A stretch of 64,000 nucleotides of DNA from Rhodeus uyekii (GCA_037043235.1 JAWRVZ010000017.1:310001-374000), one strand, 5' to 3'. Numbered from the stretch's first letter, positions 48,206 to 60,077 are shown. Made by a program: numbers and translations. The notes: generated by a model from the sequence alone, not told the origin.

Positions 48206-50845
48206 TGCAGGCAGATGGCAAGAGCGAATGTGCGGTCTCTAGAAAACAAACTGGATGAGCTTCGAGCCAGGATTACAACACATCGGGAAATTAGAGAGTG
48301 CTGCGCCCTGTTTTTCACCGAGACCTGGCTCTCAGACAAAGTCCCAGAGACCGCCATTCAGCTACAGACTCACTCGCTTCACCGAGGCGATCGAACGGCC
48401 GCGTCCGGTAAGACTAAAGGGGGAGGCGTGTGTGTGTTTGTAAACAACTCGTGGTGCGAAGATATACGGACTATTGACGCGCACTGTTCACCAGATGTGG
48501 AGTTTTTACTGCTGCAGTGCCGTCCTTATTATCTACCGAGGGAATTTACTGCTGTGTTTTTGGCCGCTGTTTACATCCCCCCGCGCGCTAACTCCGCGGC
48601 AGCTCTCGGCAAACTCCATGACGTCATCAGCGCGCTAGAAACGGCTCATCCTGACGCTGTTTTTATTGTTGCTGGTGACTTCAACCAGTGTAGTTTGCGG
48701 ACTGTATTCCCCAAATACCACCAGCATGTTGACTTTCCCACCCGTGATAAAAACACCCTTGACCACGTATACAGCAACATACGTGGTGCATACAGGGCTG
48801 CACCCCGCCCTCACTTCGGACACTCGGACCACATTTCTTTGTTCCTGTACCCTGCTTACAGACAAAGACTGAAACAAGCACACCCTGTCACCAAACAGAT
48901 CAAACTCTGGACCCCGGAAAGCGAGATCACCCTGCAGGATTGTTTTGCGTTGACAGACTGGGATGTGTTTAAAGCTGCAGCCACTGTGGAGGACTCTTCC
49001 GTCAGCGTACAGGACTATGCTGAGTATGTGACTGGGTACATCAGCACTTGTGTTGATAACATCGTGCCCACCATACGAATCAGGAAGTTTCCCAACCAGA
49101 AGCCCTGGATAAACAGTCGGGTACGTCTCATGCTGCGTGCTCGCTCTCTTGCATTTAGATCAGGCAATGAGAACGAGTACAAAGCTGCGAAGTATGGACT
49201 GAGAAAAGCCATCACAGCGGCCAAGAGGCAGTACAGAGAGAAGCTGGACAGCTTCTACTCTACTGCTGATCCAGGGCGGATGTGGCAAGGCCTGCAGCAC
49301 ATCACGGACTACAAGACCACCACCAACATCACCAACATCGCCTCAACAGACAGCCTACCGGATGATCTCAATACTTTCTACACCCGCTTTGAGGCCCCCA
49401 GCGACACTGCAGAGAGGGAGCTCACACACACCTGGATCACCCAACCCCCCTCCCCCCCACCAACCATCACATCAACTCAGGTACACAAAGCTCTGAGGAG
49501 GATCAACCCCCGCAAAGCAGCAGGACCAGACAACATTCCTGGGCGGGCCCTCAGAGTATGTGCCAACGAGCTGGTTGATGTTTTCACTTCCATCTTCAAC
49601 CTCTCCCTCAGCCAGCGCATTGTACCCTCGTGTTTCAAGAACACGACCATCATCCCCCTGCCCAAGAAGAACCCACCCACCTGCCTGAACGACTACAGGC
49701 CAGTGGCACTCACTCCAATCATAATGAAGTGTTTCGAGAGAGTGGTGCTGGCCCACATTCAGAGCAGCATACCGGACACCATTGACCCCCTGCAGTATGC
49801 CTACCGGCCCAACAGGTCCACCTCGGATGCCATCGCTGCTGCAGTCCACTATTCCCTCTCTCACCTGGAAAACAAGGACTCATACCTGCGGATACTCTTC
49901 ATAGATTACAGCTCCGCCTTCAACACGGTCATCCCACACAAACTCACCCACAAACTGTCCATACTTGGTTTGCACCCCACCCTCTGTGACTGGCTCCTAG
50001 ATTTCCTGACTGGCAGGCCTCAGTCTGTCAGGATTGGAAATAGGACTTCAGCCAGCACCATAACGAACATTGGCACTCCACAGGGCTGTGTACTCAGCCC
50101 CATCCTCTACACCCTGTACACCTACGACTGTGTCGCCTCCCACAAGGACAATATCATCCTGAAGTTCGCGGACGACACCGCAGTGATAGGACGTATCGCT
50201 GGCGGTGACGAGGCAGCTTACAGGAGGGAGGTGGCCAGTCTGGTGTCATGGTGTGAAGACAACAACCTCACCCTCAACACGGACAAGACAAAGGAGATGA
50301 TAGTGGACATGAGGAAGGAGAGGAGGACGCCTCAGCCACTGTTCATCCGGGAGCTTGAAGTGGAGAGAGTGTGCAGCTTTAAATACTTGGGTGTCCACAT
50401 CAGTGAGGACCTCACATGGACACCTCACATCACGCAGCTGGTCAAGAAGGCTCAACAGCGGCTGTATTTTCTGAGGAGGCTGAGGAAGTTCGGCATGTCG
50501 CCTAAGATCCTCAGCAACTTCTACCGCTGCACCATTGAGAGTGTCTTGACCAGCTGCATCACTGTGTGGTACGGCAGCGCTTCTGTCATGGACCGCAAAC
50601 GCCTGCAGAGAGTGGTGAAGACTGCGCAGAAGATCACCAGGACTCCACTGCCCTCTCTGCAGAGCATCTACCACCGCAGAGTCCACAGAAGAGCTGCTTC
50701 CATCCTCAAAGACCCCTCCCACCCCCAACATGGTCTGTTCACACTTCTACCCTCAGGACGGAGGTACAGAAGTGTGAAATCCAGGACTACCAGACTGAAG
50801 AACGCTTTCTTTCCCTCTGCCATAAGACTCCTAAACAGCGGATAG
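48179..50845 (+). CDS. LINE ORF2 (L2/CR1-like): endonuclease and reverse transcriptase, 5'-truncated but open
   Basis: The 888-codon frame has no stop or frameshift. The first ~10 residues come from Tc1 DNA upstream; LINE sequence starts near 48208 (first LINE Met at 48215). Residues about 14-235 are an AP-type endonuclease missing its first strand: TETW 47-50 (catalytic Glu), VYIPP 131-135, AGDFN 165-169, TLDHVYSN 193-200, GHSDH 214-218. Residues about 440-760 are the reverse transcriptase: KAAGPDNIPG 446-455, IDYSSAFNTV 575-584, GTPQGCVLSP 632-641, the catalytic FADDT 663-667 and KYLGVHIS 735-742. The C-terminus has the family strings ITVWYGSA and LLPSGRRYRSV. ORF1 is absent. A full-length copy would nick target DNA and reverse-transcribe its own RNA. 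The clean frame implies a recent insertion, but truncation of the endonuclease and loss of the promoter make activity unlikely. Confidence 0.93.
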   Translation: MPCYHSAGWCRQMARANVRSLENKLDELRARITTHREIRECCALFFTETWLSDKVPETAIQLQTHSLHRGDRTAASGKTKGGGVCVFVNNSWCEDIRTIDAHCSPDVEFLLLQCRPYYLPREFTAVFLAAVYIPPRANSAAALGKLHDVISALETAHPDAVFIVAGDFNQCSLRTVFPKYHQHVDFPTRDKNTLDHVYSNIRGAYRAAPRPHFGHSDHISLFLYPAYRQRLKQAHPVTKQIKLWTPESEITLQDCFALTDWDVFKAAATVEDSSVSVQDYAEYVTGYISTCVDNIVPTIRIRKFPNQKPWINSRVRLMLRARSLAFRSGNENEYKAAKYGLRKAITAAKRQYREKLDSFYSTADPGRMWQGLQHITDYKTTTNITNIASTDSLPDDLNTFYTRFEAPSDTAERELTHTWITQPPSPPPTITSTQVHKALRRINPRKAAGPDNIPGRALRVCANELVDVFTSIFNLSLSQRIVPSCFKNTTIIPLPKKNPPTCLNDYRPVALTPIIMKCFERVVLAHIQSSIPDTIDPLQYAYRPNRSTSDAIAAAVHYSLSHLENKDSYLRILFIDYSSAFNTVIPHKLTHKLSILGLHPTLCDWLLDFLTGRPQSVRIGNRTSASTITNIGTPQGCVLSPILYTLYTYDCVASHKDNIILKFADDTAVIGRIAGGDEAAYRREVASLVSWCEDNNLTLNTDKTKEMIVDMRKERRTPQPLFIRELEVERVCSFKYLGVHISEDLTWTPHITQLVKKAQQRLYFLRRLRKFGMSPKILSNFYRCTIESVLTSCITVWYGSASVMDRKRLQRVVKTAQKITRTPLPSLQSIYHRRVHRRAASILKDPSHPQHGLFTLLPSGRRYRSVKSRTTRLKNAFFPSAIRLLNSG

Positions 50846-51145
50846 GAGTCTACAATCACATCATACATGAACAATTGTTTACATTCTGCACTACCACACT
50901 TTACACTATCAAAACTGCACTACCTCACTTTACATTATCAGGACTGCACTACCTCACTTTACTACTTTGCCCTTTTACATTTTTATATATTTGCTCTTCT
51001 TATTATTTATATATTTATTTTTTTAGTTTACTACTTGTGTGACATTTACTGTGGAAGGCAAAGTAAGAATCTCATTGTACAGGGAAACATGCTTTCTGTC
51101 TGTATATATGACAATAAACACTTTGAATCTTGAATCTTGAATCTT
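48208..51145 (+). mobile_element. 5'-truncated L2/CR1-like LINE inserted in the Tc1 transposon
   Basis: LINE sequence begins after Tc1 GCAGGCTGGTG and ends in three tandem TTGAATC units, after which Tc1 resumes with GGTGTAATGGTGTGGG. Short tandem repeats in place of poly-A are typical of CR1/L2 3' ends. No clear target duplication is visible; a few GGT repeats expected in the Tc1 sequence seem lost at the junction. The 3' UTR is about 300 bp and includes an AATAAA-like ACAATAAACAC near the tail. Confidence 0.92.
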
Positions 51146-51850
51146 GGTGTAATGGTGTGGGGGATGTTTTCTTGGCACACTTTAGGCCCCTTAGTGCCAA
51201 TTGGGCATTGTTTGAATGCCACGGCCTGCCTGAGCATTGTTTCTGACCATGTCTATCCGTTTATGACCACCATGTACCCATCCTCTGATGGCCGCTTCCA
51301 GCAAGATAATGAACCATGTCACAAAGCTCAAATAATTTCAAATTGGTTCCTTGAACTTAACAATGAACCAATCAACCAATTCAATGCATTTAGGGGTTAG
51401 TCTTGGTCAAGACAAGCTCCTGAACTCCAAACTGAATGTCTGAATGGGAAAGAAAGGTGATTTAAGCAATTTTAAGTGTGGCATGGTTGTTGGTGCCAGA
51501 CGGCCGGTCTGAGTATTTCACAATCTGCTCAGTTACTGGGATTTTCACGCACAACCATTACTAGGGTTTACAGAGAATGGTGTGAAAAGGAAAAAAAAAC
51601 ATACAGTATGTGGCAGTCCTTTTAGTACAGTTCACTGTACTAAAATGGCCCCACAGTCACCAGATCTCAACTCAGTAGAGCATCTTTTGGATGTGGTGGA
51701 ACGGGAGCTTCTTGCCCCGGATGTGCATCCCACAAATCTCTAACAACAGCAAGATGCTATCCTATCAATATGGGCCAACATTTCTAAAGAATGCTTTCAG
51801 CACCTTGTTGAATCAATGCCACAATGGGGTCAAACACAGTATTAGCATGG
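51146..51850 (+). pseudogene. Tc1 transposase, C-terminal part (broken)
   Basis: Resumes after the LINE with GVMVWGMFSWHTLGPLVPI and carries the second catalytic Asp in FQQDNEPCHKAQ (canonical form QQDNAPCHKA). It is then cut by the duplicated 5' segment at 51370-51620. The gene continues after about 51631 with TVLKWPHSHQIS-type reading in changing frames and the last triad residue in SPDLNSVEHLLDVVE. The end, close to the right TIR, is shortened relative to the family. Confidence 0.88.
51370..51620 (+). repeat. Inserted copy of the Tc1 5' segment (250/251 identical)
   Basis: Interrupts the transposase between AACAATGAACC and TTCACTGTACTAAAATGGCC, where the family is normally continuous. About 10 extra bases (TTTAGTACAG) lie at the right junction, and they share GTAC words with the following sequence. 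Orientation is the same as that of the source. Confidence 0.92.
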
Positions 51851-52369
51851 TGTTCCAAATAATTCTTTAGGTGAGTGTAGAAGTCAGACTTAAATATGAC
51901 TTTTACAAAACATCAGGGGTAAAATAAAGAACTTCGTAGATGGTTCCTCCCCAATCTAAAGCTCCACAGAACTGAGAAATCATAGGTTTAATGGGGTATG
52001 TCAGAAATGAAAATTGAAACTGAAAATGAAAACTGCTGTAAATGGGTATTTATGTATTGAATGTGTGGCATGGCACATAGAGGAACTCAGGAACTGTTTA
52101 GTGACGAAAAAGGTGAATTATGGTCTCACACGTATTGTTCAAAAACACAGATAATACAGTGCACCTGAGGACAGCCACATCGGGAGAGAGTTTTCTTCTA
52201 AAAAATGTGGTTATCAATGCGGGGATTCATAATAATTTCAAAAAATCCACATAAAAAGAGTATTTTCAGAAACCTTTAGAGCTCTGTAATTCAAAAAATT
52301 CCTCACACACACATCTTAAAAAAATATCTAAAATGTGATTGCAGGGCACATTTCCTGCAGTTAATACAT

Positions 52370-52710
52370 GGTTGTCATATCCGGATTTATGTTCACTGCA
52401 ATCTGTTGAGCCTAATTAATTTCTAATTCATTTCAAATATGCTGAATATTATATTTGCATTCTGTAATCGGTGTCTGTCTTGCACTTTGCATAATGACTT
52501 GTCCTATTATGTGTGCTTAAATGGCGTACTTCATATTAGATGTTGCCGCTGTCTTGCACCTGATTTTCCACTCAGAAATCAATACAATATTGATTAGTTA
52601 TAGAGTATATCTATCATCTGTCTTGCTCAAACTGATCCACACGACATGCATTAGTTAGTGTGCGCTTCTCTGATATTCTCTGTGTGAGAGTTACCTGGTC
52701 TGACCTTTGA
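52370..52710. promoter_or_regulatory. Candidate conserved non-coding element
   Basis: Non-repetitive sequence with homeodomain/POU-like words (CCTAATTAATTTC, ATTTGCAT, CTTTGCATAATGA) and no transposon ends, about 8 kb upstream of the pcdh10 exon. Texture only; conservation is not tested. Confidence 0.25.
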
Positions 52711-53291
52711 GGAAGCCCCGGGTTAACTGTGATACAACCATTTTTTATTCTTTTATTCATAAATTGAGTTATTGCTACAGTGAGTGAATACAGTATGCTT
52801 TATGTGTGCTGCCTCGGTTTTTTTTTTTCACGTTCTGTTACCGTGTGTGCCAACACTGTGTTCTTTTTACCACGGTCCACCTACACACCACCTCTTCATA
52901 CTGTGGGATCAAAGGACTTCCTCTGTTTTCTCTCTCTCTCTTCCATATTCGGCATGATATCTTCCGTGCTAGCAAAGTGGATCTTCTCTAACTGCATGCA
53001 GCAAATATTGCCTGCTTTTCTATGACTCTGCAGGCATTTCCTTGTTGCGTCTCTGTTAAAGTAATCATTCGATGAACTCTTCAGTAAACCTCATTGCACA
53101 AATAGCAGTTAGTAAATAAATGGTAAACAAACTGTACTTATGGTTTCAGTGTAACTTAGCACAGCCAGGAATGACACGCTTAATCATACAGCATGAAAAA
53201 TGTATGAATTTCATTGCGTTTTAATAAAAAGATTGAGTGCCATTTGTTCTAAGTAACGATATCACAAGAATGAATGAAGTAGAACCTGTCC

Positions 53292-53528
53292 TTAAAAGGG
53301 ATACTTCACCCAAAAATTTAAATTCTGTTCCAAACCTGTATGAATTTCTTTATTCTATTGAACACAAAAGAAAATATTTTGAAGAATGTTGTTAATCAAA
53401 GAGTTGACAATAGCCATTGACTTCCATAGTATTTTTTTTATGTATTGTGGGACTCTCTGATCACCAGCATTCTTCAAAATAAATTTTTTGTGTTCCGCAG
53501 AAGAATGAAAATCATACAGGTTTGGAAC
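53292..53528. repeat. Foldback copy of the cyprinid-type repeat
   Basis: Starts TTAAAAGGGATACTTCACCC. The left arm CCAAACCTGTATGAATTTCT (about 53331) pairs with the right arm ATCATACAGGTTTGG (about 53511-53525), and TGAACACAAAAGAAAATATTT pairs with AAATAAATTTTTTGTGTTCC less perfectly. It is the same family as 28980-29260. Confidence 0.7.
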
Positions 53529-53929
53529 AAATATGTAAATAATATCAGACATTTCATTTGTGTAATCTATGAACTTGTGTAAACTATGAACTATAAGTGA
53601 TTTCCTTCACTTATAGTTTAACTTATGGACTAACATGACATACTGAAGTGTTATACAATATCTGGTAGTAATGCGTTACTATACAAAAGTAAAATAATGA
53701 CTTTAACTGGCACTCTCATGCGGTCAGCAAAATTCAATATGTCGCGCCATAACTGAATGTTTCGTCCGTTTAATTCCTTGGTTTATGAGGGAGTCTTTTA
53801 CATTATGACTGTACTTAGTAAAAGGAGTAAATAAGAATAGGCTGCATAGCACTATGATCTATGAGTAAATTAAAGAGCGAGTCTCCATGGGCCAAAGATA
53901 AGAATCGTATTTCCATTAAGTCGATTGCT

Positions 53930-54310
53930 TAGAGTTTCAGTAGCATGAAAAATTGTTCACGTGCTCTTCCTGCCTCTCCTTCGCTCTGTCTTCCCTGCAG
54001 CGCACGCAGGATCTGGATGCAAAAAGTGCATTGTTTCATCATAATGGAGATGTTAAACTCGATGAATATGTTTGTATTATGCGCATGCATTAAATCCACC
54101 TCCATGCCTACGTGGGATAATTAAACGGTGAGACGCCTGGAACAAAAGCTGGTCACAAAAGGACTCAAACTTCTTAATGACTTCCGCCAAAAGCTCTGCG
54201 TCTCGGGGTCGGGGTCACGCATGCTCGAATCGATCCATCCCCCTGCTGCTCCTGCGGCGCGCCCCTGACCTTGTCCTAAGTTAGTGTAATTAATTAAAAT
54301 CTGGAGAGGC
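53930..54310. promoter_or_regulatory. Candidate conserved non-coding element
   Basis: GC-richer non-repetitive block with GGGGTCACGC and CTGACCTTGTCC (nuclear-receptor-like half sites), ATGCAAAAAGTGCATTG and TAATTAATTAAAAT. It lies about 6.5 kb upstream of the pcdh10 exon. No reading frame or transposon boundary. Inference only. Confidence 0.3.
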
Positions 54311-54494
54311 ATTGACGCTTGATGGATTGTTCCTTCTTGTTTGTTACAGCCGTGGAGGTAATCGCAGAGTTGCGTTTCCCCCTGAAGCTGCTGGCCTCAC
54401 TCTCTATATATTCATTGTCAGGTCAGCATCAAAGTCTCTAAGAGACTTAAAGCTGGAGTCACGTCATTAAAGAATAACATAAAACAATGACCAA

Positions 54495-54495
<1 letters not shown>

Positions 54496-54528
<33 letters not shown>
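54496..54528. repeat. (AC)n microsatellite
   Basis: About 16 AC units followed by AAAGAGAGAG. Confidence 0.95.
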
Positions 54529-54530
<2 letters not shown>

Positions 54531-55961
54531 GAGAGAGATTGATTAGACCTCTTATGATCTTTATAAGCTTATACCATGCCTCCAGTTTGGTAGATTTTAT
54601 GTACCCACACAATAATGGGCTACTATATATTTTACATACAATGTTAACTTTCATGCCGCATTGTTTTCCATGCATAGGTGGAAACCAGGGATGAAAGTAA
54701 CATCTTTTGTATGAGCACTTGGACATATTTTTACGACCTACTCCACTATTGGGGTGAGTTGTAACACAGGCTAGGAAGAGATGAACCAATGAGAGGTAAT
54801 TTGTTGAAAAATCTAAATTTATACACAAATGTTATTGTACAAAGAATAATCAGTTTTGAATAAAGTGAACAATTGAAATAAAAAACGTATTGTATTTCTT
54901 TAAGGATGTTAAATTTAGCACAAAAACAATTGTCGTGTGTGTTTGTGCGAGTGTACTATACTCCTGTTACATATCAGTTGTCACTAGCTATGTTGCCATC
55001 CACATAATTTAAATGAATTTGGGGATTTCACATAATAATATGTGCTCAACTGAGGCGGATGTTTTTATCCAATAAGACATGCACATGAACTTTAATGGAA
55101 ACTTATTTACCACATGAATCCCTGCGCAGCACAAAAAAACGTGATTGTCTTAACAGCGACTGTGATTGATAACTGGAATAATTCAATCACCTTTTAGCAT
55201 GTGTGTTTGAAGTTAAATTTTTTTTGTAAAGCATCAAATTAAACTGAAATAGCCACTTTAGATTATGTTAAGTCAAATAACTGTATCTACAACACAATGA
55301 TTGCTAGGCAAAATATAACCTTGATTAAAAAAAAACCTTTCCTTCCTTAAAATCAGTTTCTTAGTCATAAAATTTAGTGTTGCCACAGTAACATGCCACT
55401 TCTCCTGTGAGCTCAAAATGGTTATGCGAGTATATGATATTGATGACATGACTTTCTGACTTGTCAAACCGACAGTGTTAAAGCTGACGTCATGTTACAA
55501 CACTCCCCGGTCTCCAGTAAACATACCCCATTAACACAAATTCATACTGATTAGTATATGAATAATTAAGGGGGAAAAAATCTTGAAGTACTTGACAGGC
55601 AGTACATTTACTAGACAGACATTGATGATGAGACTAAAAACTATTATAAATGTAAGTATTTAGATAAACTATTTATATATATAAATTATTATAATTTTTT
55701 TACCCTCAACAATCCTGCTCAGTCCCATTTCCACCAAACTATAGGAACAGTCCCGGTGCCAGGACACACGATTTTCAGGGCCTATTATAATTCTCAGGAG
55801 GTTAATTCAATCTACTAGGGTAATCATTGGGTAAATTAGCCCATTTGTTTATTTACTCATTTATTAAATAATTTACTTGATGTGACATGCAAAATGTGAA
55901 TCGTTGTCTGTCATTTTGCGAGCAACTGTCGATAAAGGAAAATGTCACGATATTGAAAATA

Positions 55962-56306
55962 CAGTGGAACCTGGTTATGTTGACGGCCTTGGGGGTTGCA
56001 AAAAATGTCGAAATAACCGATGATCGAGATAACAAAAAAAACAATATGGCGATTTGTTTGATGAAGCGAACGGCATGCTAAAAAAATTTACATACACTGT
56101 ATATGTAATATCGAGATAACCGATGTTAAGTGGCGAATTTGTCCCTCTTTTGTGCTCAAGATATTAGGGCTCGGTGACATAAAATAATCAACATAACCGA
56201 TAAGAAAATGCTAAGACAATGAGAGAATTTGGCAGTTCCACTTTAAAAACATAGACATAATAGTGTTGGGTGAGTGAACCGAGCTCGAGATAAGTGGGTT
56301 CCACTG
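55962..56306. mobile_element. Small Tigger-like MITE (family A)
   Basis: Begins CAGTGGAACCTGGTTATGTT and ends, reversed, CAGTGGAACCCACTTATCTC; TA at 55960-55961 and 56307-56308. Both ends match the two ends of the 835-bp element at 1216-2050, in opposite orientation. At 345 bp it is a further internal-deletion derivative with no coding remnant. Confidence 0.85.
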
Positions 56307-56308
56307 TA

Positions 56309-59300
56309 TTTCCATTTTAAACATGAAGGTGAGCCAGTGGATATCACTAGAGTTATGCTCATGAAGAAGACTCAAACCCCAGTCAATGATTCACTACAGA
56401 AAGTCAAAGCGACCGATGAGAGCTGATCTACTTCAACATGTTCTGACATTAGTATATAACGGTCTTAATTTATTAACTTAATGTTTCTCTTGTGGCTCAT
56501 ATGCAGTGAAAAAAAGAAGAGCAGTACTTAGTGTTAAACAAGTTTTTAAATAAGGAGCAAACTAATCTAACATCTTTTATTATCATTGCAGTGCATCAGT
56601 GTCTTGCGCTGTGAAATAATCACCTGATTTAAACACTTATCATATTTATCTGAAAGGTAACATGGCATGTTTGTAAGACGGCAGATGACCTTAAGCTAAA
56701 TGTTAATCATAGATTACATTCATTATTGATCCACACTAATAAAACTAATTGTTGGCTGTTCAGGGTCACTGTGTAGGACTCACAATGGCGTAACAGTCAC
56801 ATTGAGCATCAAGATCACCCACACTCTTGCTTTAACTCTCATGCCTACACCAGCATGCATCCAAAAGAGGATTCGTTATTCATCAACATCTCACTTATGC
56901 CGAGCAAAATCACAGAGAACCCACTCAAAAAGCCAATTAACCCGCACATTCATGCAATCAATGACAGCTATACAGATCTTACACCTTGGGCGAGAATGAA
57001 ATCTGTAATGAAGTCTTACCCGGTCAAACACTTGCTGGCTGTTGTGTGTGTAATAGCCCATTTAACAGAGAATTGGTCCGGCTTAGTGTCAGTAAACTTT
57101 GACTTCAATCTCATTGTTCTCACATCATATTTGAACAACACCGTTATTCCACATTGGATAGTGTGAGGTGGGATTTGGCAGGGATGAGTGAGGTTTAAAT
57201 CTCTTAAAGAGTTTGATAGTCGCTGCACAAAATCAAACACGCCAAGGCCCATCTCATTCCAGACACTGTTCGCAGAATAATGTTGCTGAGAAAGAGAAAG
57301 TGAGACAGAGATGAAAAGAGAACAATTATTGGTTGGCTGCCGGCAGAATCGGCAGATGCTCATCATGTCATATCCTGGCACCCATCATTTCATTTCTCAA
57401 AATGGCACAATATCATTACCTCTGTCCTCCTCTCTGATACAAACACACATTCGCACTGATTTTAAGTAATAGACGTGTTTAGTGTGTGAGGTCAAGAGGA
57501 AGAGAAAGAGTGGTGTAGTCCGACACCCATCATCCTCCTGCGTTGACGTGCTGATTGATGAATAGAACACAAATCACTCCATCTGAGAGAAAGACAGAGT
57601 GGCGGAGACCAGATAAAACCTACAAATCTTCCATTTTATGATCTTACAGACAGAGAAATTACAATTCTGTCACTGTTACTCACATATTTTTATAAACCTG
57701 TTTTCTTCATTACAAAGAAATTTCCAAAAAAAAATACTTAGTCAATGGTGTCCAGTGTTGTGTTGGACCCCACTGACTTTCACTGTATGGACAAAAAACG
57801 TTTGCACTGAAAGTCAGACATTTAAGAGTGACATGTGTGAGAAAATGACAGAATTTGAAGCAATTCTCTTCTGAAATACATGTTCCTGATTGGTCAGTCA
57901 GGCAAATATTTGCAAATGATAACTGTTGTCCCAGTGACGTAGTGACTACACATGTGGAAAAACTATGTTTTGCTCTTCTTTTGTCATACTGTGGTCTCTA
58001 AAAGTCGATTTATTCATTTATTTGGTAAGTACTAGACATGTAATAAGTGGTATAACAGTCAGCATGGCATTCACCCCAACAACAAACTCTTCAGTGTGAC
58101 TACACAGGCAAGTTTATTCTGTCTTAATGACCATCTGACTGTACATTATCCTTTATATATTTTGTGCAAATCCAAATCCCAGTTGAGTTACTTTGGAAAG
58201 AAATAACTCATTATTTCCATCAAAGATGTTTCCATTATCTCTTAAAACTGTGCTATCATCTTCACACTGGCAGAGTTACAGTGTTAGTCATGAATGCATA
58301 TTTTACAGCGCCTCAAAATTACTTTCGCATTAAAGCTTCTTAATTATACACATCTCCTTATAGCCCAGATAATCATCTCCAGCAGCATGACGGATGTTTT
58401 GAAGATTTAAAAGCCGCTTGGAGGCGCTGTTGTTTGCTGAAATTCATCTGGTGTCGAGAAACCGACGCCTGTGAAGAGTTCTGATGCGAGGGTAATCTTA
58501 AATTCTAAAGGGCAAAATGCAAACTCGTGCCATGTTACACGTTTGAGAAATATACATACTTCTTTATATTTAAGTCTCCTGTTGTTGAGAGCAAAACATC
58601 GTCGGTTGTTTACAATCGTCAACAAATCCAATAAAAATCAATGCAACATTATAAAATGCATTATTTATTCTAATTGCACTTGAGGTGACGATTAACATAT
58701 AGAATAAAACGTTACCTGTCCCCGAAATCTCTCCTTTCAGTCTCACATGAAAGACCGGAAGTTCTCTGTACTTCCGCTAGAGGACGCATAGTGAACGTGG
58801 AAGAGACGAACAACTCATCGCGACACGAAGAGAAGTTGGTTGCCGTGTGTCAAGAGCTTAACACAGCACCCACACATTACCGTGTTAATAACAGAGGAAA
58901 AGAGAGGAGTGCATTCTGAAATGAAAGTTTGTTTCTTGATATCAAACAATCAGTTTAGCCTGTCGCAAGCATACAGCAGTCTAGAGAAGGAGATAAAACG
59001 GAAGGAAAGACGGAGAAACAAATCTTGTTACTGATATGAGGCTGGCTGGTAAACAATCGGATGACAAAAAATCTCATTAGCTGCAAACGTGTCCGCCACA
59101 AGATGCCACACTGTAAAATGTAACATTTTCGTTTAAGAAATAAAAAAATCCCTGCCTTCTTTGCTGGACACTGATGGCATTTATGTTATTTTTTGCAGGT
59201 CTGTCATTACATTGTGTAGTCAGTGCCGGTTTACCCTCCAATCCGAGCTGTTTGTGGCAGTAAACTACTGATGATGGAGCTGGTGGAGTAATGGAAGGCC

Positions 59301-60050
59301 ACATCACTCAAAGTCGGTCTGAAACCAATAAAAAGAAAAACAGCACAGAGTTGCTCACAGTAACACAAAAAAATCACCAGGGTAACACACGTGAAGCTTA
59401 AATAATGCAAAACGCTAACTTGCATTAAACGCTAAATGTGCTAATTAAATAAAAGTGATGGTTCACGCGGGGAATTCTGGGAAATGTGCTTTTACCAATC
59501 AATTATAAGGAGATACGAATACGTACTTTTTACTTACAAAGCATTTACTTTCAAAAATGTTGTAGTATAGGCCAATATAGATTACATTTTCCCCATATAT
59601 GCCTACATTATTCCTACGCATAAAACATTTTAACAACATTTTACCGTAATACGACGTAGCCTATTCTACCATATAAGGTGACTTATGATAAACATGTTTT
59701 TACAGAAGTTTTTTGTTACCCTTTCCTCACATTTTTTCCTCTTTCAGAGATTCCTGCACATACACGCGCTCCCCAGCACGCGCGCGCGTGAACTGCATAC
59801 TAAAGAGAACACACTTCCCGTGCTTCCAATTCAAAACATGCAGGTGTCATCATTAAGAATTGATTCTTAAAGGTATGACGTGCATCATTTATCCAAATGC
59901 CGTCAAACACATACATTCGACTTCTAATAAAACGATAAATAGCTAAATTGGTCAAGACTAGAGACTGACAGATAAAAGCAACTCAGAACACCGTGAATCG
60001 TGTTCTCCCCAGCTAATATTTACCTTGAATGCGACTGTTTGACTTTAAAC
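56309..60050. other. Upstream flank of pcdh10, no gene recognised
   Basis: Non-coding as far as visible. At 58755-58777 is an inverted pair of ETS-type sites (CCGGAAGT and ACTTCCGC). A GC-rich patch near 59760-59790 contains CGCGCGCG. The 103-codon and 121-codon frames around 56855-57381 oppose each other and have no recognisable domain. Confidence 0.5.
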
Positions 60051-60077
60051 GGAGAATGAGAATTGATTCACATGTCT

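Larger units (their letters stand above)
47504..51877 (+). mobile_element. Tc1-like DNA transposon carrying a LINE and an internal self-duplication
   Basis: The left TIR CACTCACTTAAAGGATTATT and the right TIR, reversed CACTCACCTAAAGAATTATT, are flanked by TA (47502-47503 and 51878-51879). This matches a Tc1 family common in zebrafish. The transposase gene, reading rightwards, is interrupted twice: by a 5'-truncated LINE at about 48208-51145 and by a 251-bp copy of the element's own 5' region at 51370-51620. Without these, the length is about 1.2 kb, as expected for a Tc1 element lacking small pieces. It is inactive. Confidence 0.95.
51880..55960. other. Non-coding DNA with candidate regulatory blocks
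   Basis: No gene recognised. Holds a foldback repeat at 53292-53528, an (AC)n run at 54496-54528 and non-repetitive blocks at 52370-52710 and 53930-54310 (separate entries). Frames at 52780-53025 and 54418-54828 show no domain. Confidence 0.5.

Noticed and set aside
56855..57381. Opposed 103- and 121-codon frames
   Set aside because: Neither has a domain, splice context or codon bias; both occur in DNA without other gene signals.
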